Below, in pieces: positions 8,690-12,714 of a DNA stretch of 12,714 nt. The notes beneath the pieces were generated by a model that saw nothing but the letters and a program-made list of their open reading frames with translations, had not been told where the DNA came from and did not search any database. Both the position numbers and the translations under genes were made by a program. Numbering within the stretch: the stretch's first letter is position 1; the number at the start of each line of letters is the position of its first letter. The DNA lies in NCBI GenBank assembly GCA_000310025.1, contig FN648745.1, forward strand, positions 36,813 through 49,526, given 5' to 3'. Source of the DNA: Ectocarpus siliculosus (taxonomy: Eukaryota > Sar > Phaeophyceae > Ectocarpales > Ectocarpaceae).

Positions 8690-9784
8690 ATGTTTCGTTC
8701 CCTAGTACGAGCGCGGCCATCGTGGCCGGTGGTCAGCACCAGACCCGCGATGCAGCCTCCCAGAGTTTCGGCTGCGCAACAGCAGGCGCCAAGGCAGGCC
8801 CAGCAGCCTGCTGCTGTGCGGTCCCAGCCTTTCCACTCCACGACTCCCGCGTCCATCGGATTCAAGAACTTCAAGAACTCGCCAAGGCTTAAGTGGAAGG
8901 TGTGTGCATTGAAGTAGCGTCTCTTGGAGGACCAATGTGAGCTTGCTGATCAAAACATAACGCTTCCGTATATCACTTGTCCCAAATTTGACCCCTGATT
9001 CCCCCCCCCCCCCCCCCCCCCTTGGCGTCGACGCCGAAGGGATCATTGCCATTTGCGGAAATCGCAAGCCAGTCGATACGGACGGTAGCAGGTGCGAAAT
9101 AGCTGCCGCGTGGCTTACAAAGCGTGTGCATCCACCAGTACCGATTGCCGAGGCAGACCAAGCCAAACGTCTTTTCTTTGACGAGACATGGGCAATGGGC
9201 TTGCCCATGGGTGCATCAGTTTTTTGGTGTTTAACCGACGAAGTCAACTCCATTCGACTGCTGCTGTAGTGGTTTCGATGTCAAGGAGTAATATTTTCGA
9301 TGAAGGCGTTTAGCCGCATTGGATCAGCTCCGGTTGTCCAATTGCAGACGTGTGAATGGAACTGCGTATCGTATGCATTTATGGCACCACTGGCACCGAG
9401 TGAAATACGTTGTGACCGCGAGGAACCCTACCATATCTGTTCAAAACATGAGCCGGGCGTTGCTACTACGAACTGTGCGTTGTATGGCCGCCTCCCCTGG
9501 CAGCTCTTTTCTTGTATGCATCTGAAATATTGCCATACAACTACGTGCGCTTCGCCCGCTGCCGGCCCTGTCATCCCCCTCCGCCATCGCGAAAGACGCA
9601 ACAAAAACTGGACGCCAAGAACGCCGACATTCTTGCGGAAGCGGGAGGCCAGCCGCGCGTGACCTACGCCGAGGCCCTCAAATCGCACAAGCCGAGGGCG
9701 TGGATCGGGGCAAGGAAGAAGGTCGTGTGGGGTCGGTTGTTCGGGCCAAGCAACACCGGTGGTGGCAACAAACAAGGCCAATAG
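8690..9784 (+). CDS. Two-exon gene for a small protein with a mitochondrial presequence
   Basis: Exon 1 (8690-8899) starts MFRSLVRARPSWPVVSTRPA and encodes 70 residues. It contains no Asp or Glu, has eight Arg and four Lys, and is rich in Ser, Ala, Gln and Pro. The stretch VRSQPFHSTTPAS resembles a matrix-processing-peptidase site, so import into mitochondria is likely. The exon ends AAG/GTGTGT in phase 0. Exon 2 (9596-9784) follows ccccctccgccatcgcgaaag, also phase 0, and encodes 62 residues beginning TQQKLDAKNADILAEAGGQP, with KSHKPRAWIGARKKVVWGRL near the end, then TAG. The joined protein is 132 residues; the mature part would be about 80 residues, basic and without a membrane segment. I do not recognise the family; a small matrix or ribosome-associated protein would suit the composition. 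Extra phase-0 exons in the 696-base intron, or splicing before the stop into 9965-10119, cannot be excluded. Confidence 0.45.
9001..9021. repeat. Poly-C tract, 21 bases, inside the predicted intron
   Basis: An uninterrupted run of 21 C on the plus strand, inside the predicted 8900-9595 intron of the mitochondrial-protein gene. Normal complex sequence continues on both sides, so this tract is real genomic sequence rather than a read-end artefact. It could serve as a pyrimidine tract; the nearest AG downstream is at 9038-9039 (gacgccgaag). Confidence 0.95.
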
Positions 9785-9964
9785 TCCAGCACGCTCAGGC
9801 GCATCGCGGCGGAGGGATCGACGGGGGCGAGTGAACGGGGGCAGGGGGGGCAGAGGCGGCGCCTTTCCATTTCGGGCGGGTGAGGCAGGTGGTGTGAAGA
9901 TCGGTGGTGCGCGGACCAAAGCATCCAACAGGAAACCAGGATCGTTTGAGCTATTGTCTTCAAG

Positions 9965-10119
9965 GGCGGGGGCACGGGGGGGCATCGAGAGCGACGGCTG
10001 GAAGGGGGGAGCGGGGTGGAGACGAGGCCGGTCAGGCAGTGGTCGATAATCCCTCCTTGGACAAGAAAGCGCTGGCTGCGTGTCTCCTTCAGGCCGGAGC
10101 GCAGCAGCTCAAAACTTAA
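9965..10119 (+). CDS. Possible alternative last exon of the mitochondrial-protein gene
   Basis: After a reasonable acceptor (tttgagctattgtcttcaag) a frame stays open to TAA at 10117-10119. It begins Gly/Arg-rich (RGHGGASRATAGRGERGG) and ends GDEAGQAVVDNPSLDKKALA then ACLLQAGAQQLKT, which looks helical and coding-like. The acceptor is phase 1, and the preceding exon contains GT donors in phase 1 near 9756 (ACC G/GTGGTG) that would splice out its TAG. Those donors are mediocre, and the upstream 9784-9964 stretch is G-rich rather than clearly intronic. It may equally be 3' untranslated sequence. Confidence 0.25.
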
Positions 10120-11589
10120 GCCAATCCCCTACACTAGAGAGGGTGGAGATCCACACGAATTGGATTCGGGGGGGTTGGCAGAATGATTGATGCAGGGGAG
10201 GCGGGAGAGGCAGGAGACGGCGCCGTACACTAGGGTTAGCGTATCCTTGGCGTCTGTGATTTTGGTTCATGTCACGGAGTCGTTGGATCTATACTCTGTT
10301 TCCTCCGACATCACCGGTATCGATGATGGTGGTGATTGTGTCGGTGCCCCGCTTTTTGGCGTGGGGATTTAGTTCGTGATCGGATAGGCGAGCTGCCCGA
10401 GCTGGCAAATTTCCCCCCAACATGCTACATGTAGGGTCGAGATGAAATCGGGGCGCACGATATCTGCACCACCAGTTGCAAGAAGCTCTGTAAGCTCCGA
10501 GGTAACTTTTCGGGTTTCCTTGCTTTGTCTTTGAGGCCAACAACCTCTGGGCGTCACGATGTCCATGTATGTATCTGTCTAGTTTCCGTCTACTCAAAAG
10601 AGAGATTGGGCGTATCCAGTACAGTACTGGTCGAAGGCCCGTTGTGAGCCTTATTACCCAACGTTCCGCTCCGCATGTGCGATCGAGCGTTTCTCCGCGT
10701 GACTAACAAGTACAAGCGCGGCATTGTGGCTGAAACAACGGCAGCAACCACCCTACCGTTTGTGCAAAGCCCTTTTGCGGGGTCGTCCTTCGGTAGCGAT
10801 CCCCGAGATGGAGAATATTGTCATTGTCATTGGAACGGTCCCACGAAGCCCCCTTTTTTCAACGCAGCCATCGAAGTATCTTGCCTCGCCCAACCTACAG
10901 CCCCCGGGGTCATGTGGTTAATCTGGGAACCCGGTGTCTGGCGGACATACGCACACGGGTAAGAATAAAACGTGCCAATGGAATTTTTCGCAAGGATTCA
11001 TCCCTCCCGTACGCAACCTTGAGGGTCTTGACCGAGAACAAGAGAACCTGGAACACCACAAAAACCACACCCATATGCATACGAACAGCACTGCAATTTT
11101 TAGCCTCCCGCTTCCTCCTGGCACTTTTCGTTTGCTCGCCCTTCCTACAGTAAATGTTGCAGCATACAAGAAAATAATAAAGCCACAAGAGAAAGAAACA
11201 CACCAACCCGGTGATACACAAGAACATCCACCACCACCCTCGCGAGCAACCGGCAGCAGTAGCTACAGTACACCTACGAATGTTTTTTTCCTTTTTCGTA
11301 TTTTGGACATGAAGTTAAATCAGCGCTCACCGCTGTCAAAGCAGTGCTGCCGGATAGGAGCTCCAATGCGTGTCCATCCCTCCTGCCGGGCGTTGCCTTC
11401 CATTATTATATGGTATGGAACCTCGCGAAATAAACACTACGGCCGTGTTCCTCCACGCGTCAACCTCAACTCTTAAATTCCGAGCCCTCTTACATTCTAG
11501 AAAAGAAAAATATTTCCAAATTGGATCACTTATTTATTGTTCCCTCTCAGCGGCACTCCCCCATCTAGTGGCATGGCACCGTTGTTAGC
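10120..11589. other. Non-coding stretch downstream of MUS81, convergent boundary
   Basis: From 10120 to about 10600 the plus strand leans to G and T; from about 10700 to 11589 it is clearly A/C-rich. This is what two converging 3' flanks would give: the plus-strand mitochondrial-protein gene from the left and MUS81 from the right. A minus-strand AATAAA lies at 11538-11533, about 52 bases after the MUS81 stop, though brown algae are not known to rely on it. A 180-codon plus frame (10934-11476) is attributed to the lack of T. A GTAAGA donor-like site is at 10961. Confidence 0.35.
10369..10566 (-). CDS. Short minus-strand open frame, unassigned
   Basis: From an ATG at 10566, 65 residues are read: MDIVTPRGCWPQRQSKETRK, then VTSELTELLATGGADIVRPD, and an end LGQLAYPITN before TAA. 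The composition looks protein-like and third positions are mildly G/C-rich. However, the plus strand just below it (10187-10372) also has an equally plausible open frame, and no splice partner is evident. It lies about 1 kb downstream of the MUS81 stop, around the predicted convergent boundary. No family is recognised. Confidence 0.15.
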   Translation of the reverse strand: MDIVTPRGCWPQRQSKETRKVTSELTELLATGGADIVRPDFISTLHVACWGEICQLGQLAYPITN

Positions 11590-12508
11590 TTAGGCTTGCG
11601 GCTTGTCGGCGAAGAGGGCTACTAACTTGCGGGCGGTCGGCTCGTTGACGGTCCTACAGCTGCCTTTCTTCCCGCCATCAGCAAGCTTGAGCTTCTGCGC
11701 GGTCAGAAAAAAAAAGTGAGGCAGAAAAAAAAAAAAAACGGGCAGAACGATGGCGATGTTAACGTCCAAGACGACGGGGCGAAGGCGGGGGTGGCTGCGG
11801 CTACAGGTGTTTCTTTTGTTGCACCGGCACTGATGTTGTCGCGTCGAGACAAAAGAGGCGCAGAAGAACGTAGCAGCCAAACCAACCGCAACTCAACTCA
11901 ACAGTGTATTCCTCGAGAAAAAGAGGTACTTCGTACATCAAACCGTAGCAGTCCAACCGCAAATCAACTCAATGGTGTATTGCTGTGTTGGTTGCTGTCT
12001 GCCTGAATCGGACGACCGGGCGCCATCTTTCGAAAAATGAATATGAAATGATACATACCACGCGATACGTATACAACACACGTCTCGTGAAAGCCAAACA
12101 TCGAACACGCTCCCCATCATCGTTCTGTCCGACAAAACAATTGTGCAATCGATCGCACGCATTTAGGTGCACAGTGATGCATGCATATGCCATGAACATG
12201 ATGAGACGCGGATGACGTCACGGAATACGGCGCAGTAACTTCAAGTGAGACAGACCCAGTAGCACGTACAGGTAGTTTCGAAAAAGGAGCTGTATTTTTC
12301 CGTCTCGGAGAAAACAGACAGCAGCGGTCAGAAATACGAGGTATCGTACAATAGCATGATTGCAGAAATAAAATAAAAAAACACATGCCTGCACGAGGCT
12401 TTTCTGCTCTTCCGGGGAGCTGCATTGCCGCAGGGCCTCGATGAACCTCATAGGCGTGGGGAACTCGCGAGCGATCACCCTCGCCCCCTCCGCGCTAACG
12501 CCGTTCAC
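11590..12508 (-). CDS. MUS81: MUS81 crossover-junction endonuclease subunit, C-terminal two exons (partial)
   Basis: MUS81 pairs with an EME1-type partner in the nucleus to cut branched DNA (3' flaps, stalled forks, nicked Holliday junctions). Only the C-terminal helix-hairpin-helix part is here. The upstream exon, 12508 down to 12389, has 40 codons beginning VNGVSAEGARVIAREF and continuing PTPMRFIEALRQCSSPEEQ. From memory this matches the family pattern GVSAE..A..I...(Y/F).TP..L..A...C..P.EQ..L. It follows an acceptor reading cttcccgtag. The last exon, 11694 down to 11590, follows ctttttttttctgaccgcgcag and encodes 34 residues ending LVALFADKPQA plus TAA; its R.(V/L)...(A/S)RKL..L(F/Y) pattern fits the usual MUS81 C-terminus. 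Both exons join in phase 0. The nuclease domain with its ERKxxxD motif lies beyond the window, so activity cannot be judged. EME1 or another XPF-family member is the alternative, but the match favours MUS81. Confidence 0.75.
11695..12388 (-). other. MUS81 terminal intron, apparent GC-AG type
   Basis: This is the 694-base intron between the two MUS81 exons. The donor reads CAG followed by GCATGT, which is the U1-complementary CAG/GTATGT with T changed to C at intron position 2, the usual form of GC donors. The acceptor has a run of nine T then ctgaccgcgcag. Both sides are phase 0 and the joined protein matches the expected MUS81 C-terminus in length. A GT donor six bases upstream (CTC/GTGCAG) would also keep the frame, dropping two residues, but fits the consensus worse. 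The intron carries an imperfect direct repeat at 11869-11981. Confidence 0.55.
11869..11981. repeat. Imperfect direct repeat inside the MUS81 intron
   Basis: Two related units lie at 11869-11910 and 11944-11981. Both begin CGTAGCAG and continue into a CCAACCGCAA..TCAACTCAA core followed by GTGTATT. The 29-base cores, which start at 11882 and 11953, agree at 26 positions and lie 71 bases apart. The first unit has a few extra bases (CCAAA) before its core. This is a local duplication in non-coding DNA; no coding or known mobile-element signal accompanies it. Confidence 0.8.
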
Positions 12509-12517
12509 CTACGGGAA

Positions 12518-12546
<29 letters not shown>
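12518..12546. repeat. Poly-G tract, 29 bases, next to the MUS81 acceptor
   Basis: A 29-base G run on the plus strand is a C run on the MUS81 strand. It ends nine bases before the intron boundary (ccttcccgtag) and so sits where a polypyrimidine tract belongs. Sequence beyond it is of doubtful quality. Confidence 0.9.
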
Positions 12547-12548
<2 letters not shown>

Positions 12549-12714
12549 TCAAAAAAAAAGGGGGCGGGGGGGAAAATTTTTCCCCGGGGGGCCCCTTCTT
12601 TTAAAAGGGAGAAAGTTTTTTTTTTTGGGGGAATGTTGTCTTGGCAAAAAAATGGGGGAACTATCTTTGGGGGGGGGGGGAGGGGGGGGGGGGGGCAAAA
12701 AAAAAAACCTCTTG
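12547..12714. other. Homopolymer-dominated contig end of doubtful quality
   Basis: Nearly every base is part of a run: A9, G5-G7, T5, C4, T10, G12, G14, A11 and so on, with very little complex sequence in between. No comparable stretch occurs elsewhere in the window. It begins immediately after the 29-base G run, as expected if reads slipped there. I would not annotate anything in it; on the minus strand it would fall in the upstream MUS81 intron. Confidence 0.7.

Noticed and set aside
8988-9269. Plus-strand open frame across the poly-C tract (DSPPPPPPLGVDAEG...)
   Set aside because: The proline run is just the C21 tract, and no splice sites were found that join it in phase between exons 8690-8899 and 9596-9784.
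9428-9985. 185-codon minus-strand open frame
   Set aside because: It is Pro/Arg-rich and antisense to the plus exon at 9596-9784, whose residue composition and splice phase are better.
10934-11476. 180-codon plus-strand open frame
   Set aside because: It lies in A/C-rich DNA antisense to the MUS81 3' flank, where stops are rare because they need T; the product is low in structure and has no recognisable domain.
1-12714. CRISPR array, tRNA or rRNA genes, intact transposon, prokaryotic defence system
   Set aside because: No regularly spaced identical repeats, no tRNA-like T-arm and acceptor pairing, no transposase or terminal inverted repeats, and no bacterial-style genes were found by eye on either strand.

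Overview
The window looks like nuclear DNA of a eukaryote with intron-containing genes. No bacterial gene organisation, ribosome binding sites or long uninterrupted genes are visible. Reading frames are short and high in G+C, and they are separated by low-coding stretches with pyrimidine tracts before plausible AG acceptors and GT donors. The style fits a stramenopile, most likely a brown alga of the Ectocarpus/Saccharina type: about half G+C, long non-coding flanks rich in G and T on the sense strand, C-rich tracts, and neighbouring genes on alternating strands. The organism is inferred; there is no rRNA or organellar marker.

Layout, left to right. 1-900: poly-C end, then weak plus-strand exon candidates with one excellent splice donor at 474. 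900-3400: long G/T-rich plus strand, probably 3' untranslated or intergenic. 3400-4794: the skew flips to A/C-rich, which suits the 3' flank of a minus-strand gene. 4795-6461 (minus): a three-exon gene reconstructed here with matching intron phases, giving a 249-residue unrecognised protein; a further 5' exon at 7194-7292 is possible. 6500-8689: probable divergent upstream region, containing fragments of coding-like sequence that I could not assemble. 8690-9784 (plus): a two-exon gene for a small protein with a convincing mitochondrial presequence, perhaps with another exon near 9965-10119. 10120-11589: non-coding, with a second skew switch near 10.6-10.7 kb. 11590-12508 (minus): the last two exons of MUS81, a structure-selective DNA endonuclease subunit, separated by an apparent GC-AG intron. 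12518-12714: a 29-base G run, then homopolymer-dominated sequence that looks like a poor-quality contig end.

The only confidently named gene is MUS81. No CRISPR array, tRNA, rRNA, intact transposon or defence-like gene cluster was found, and no functional link joins the genes. The most interesting points are the GC-AG intron of MUS81, the two orphan proteins, the strand-skew map that predicts gene orientation, and the repeated poly-C/G tracts of 21-29 bases.
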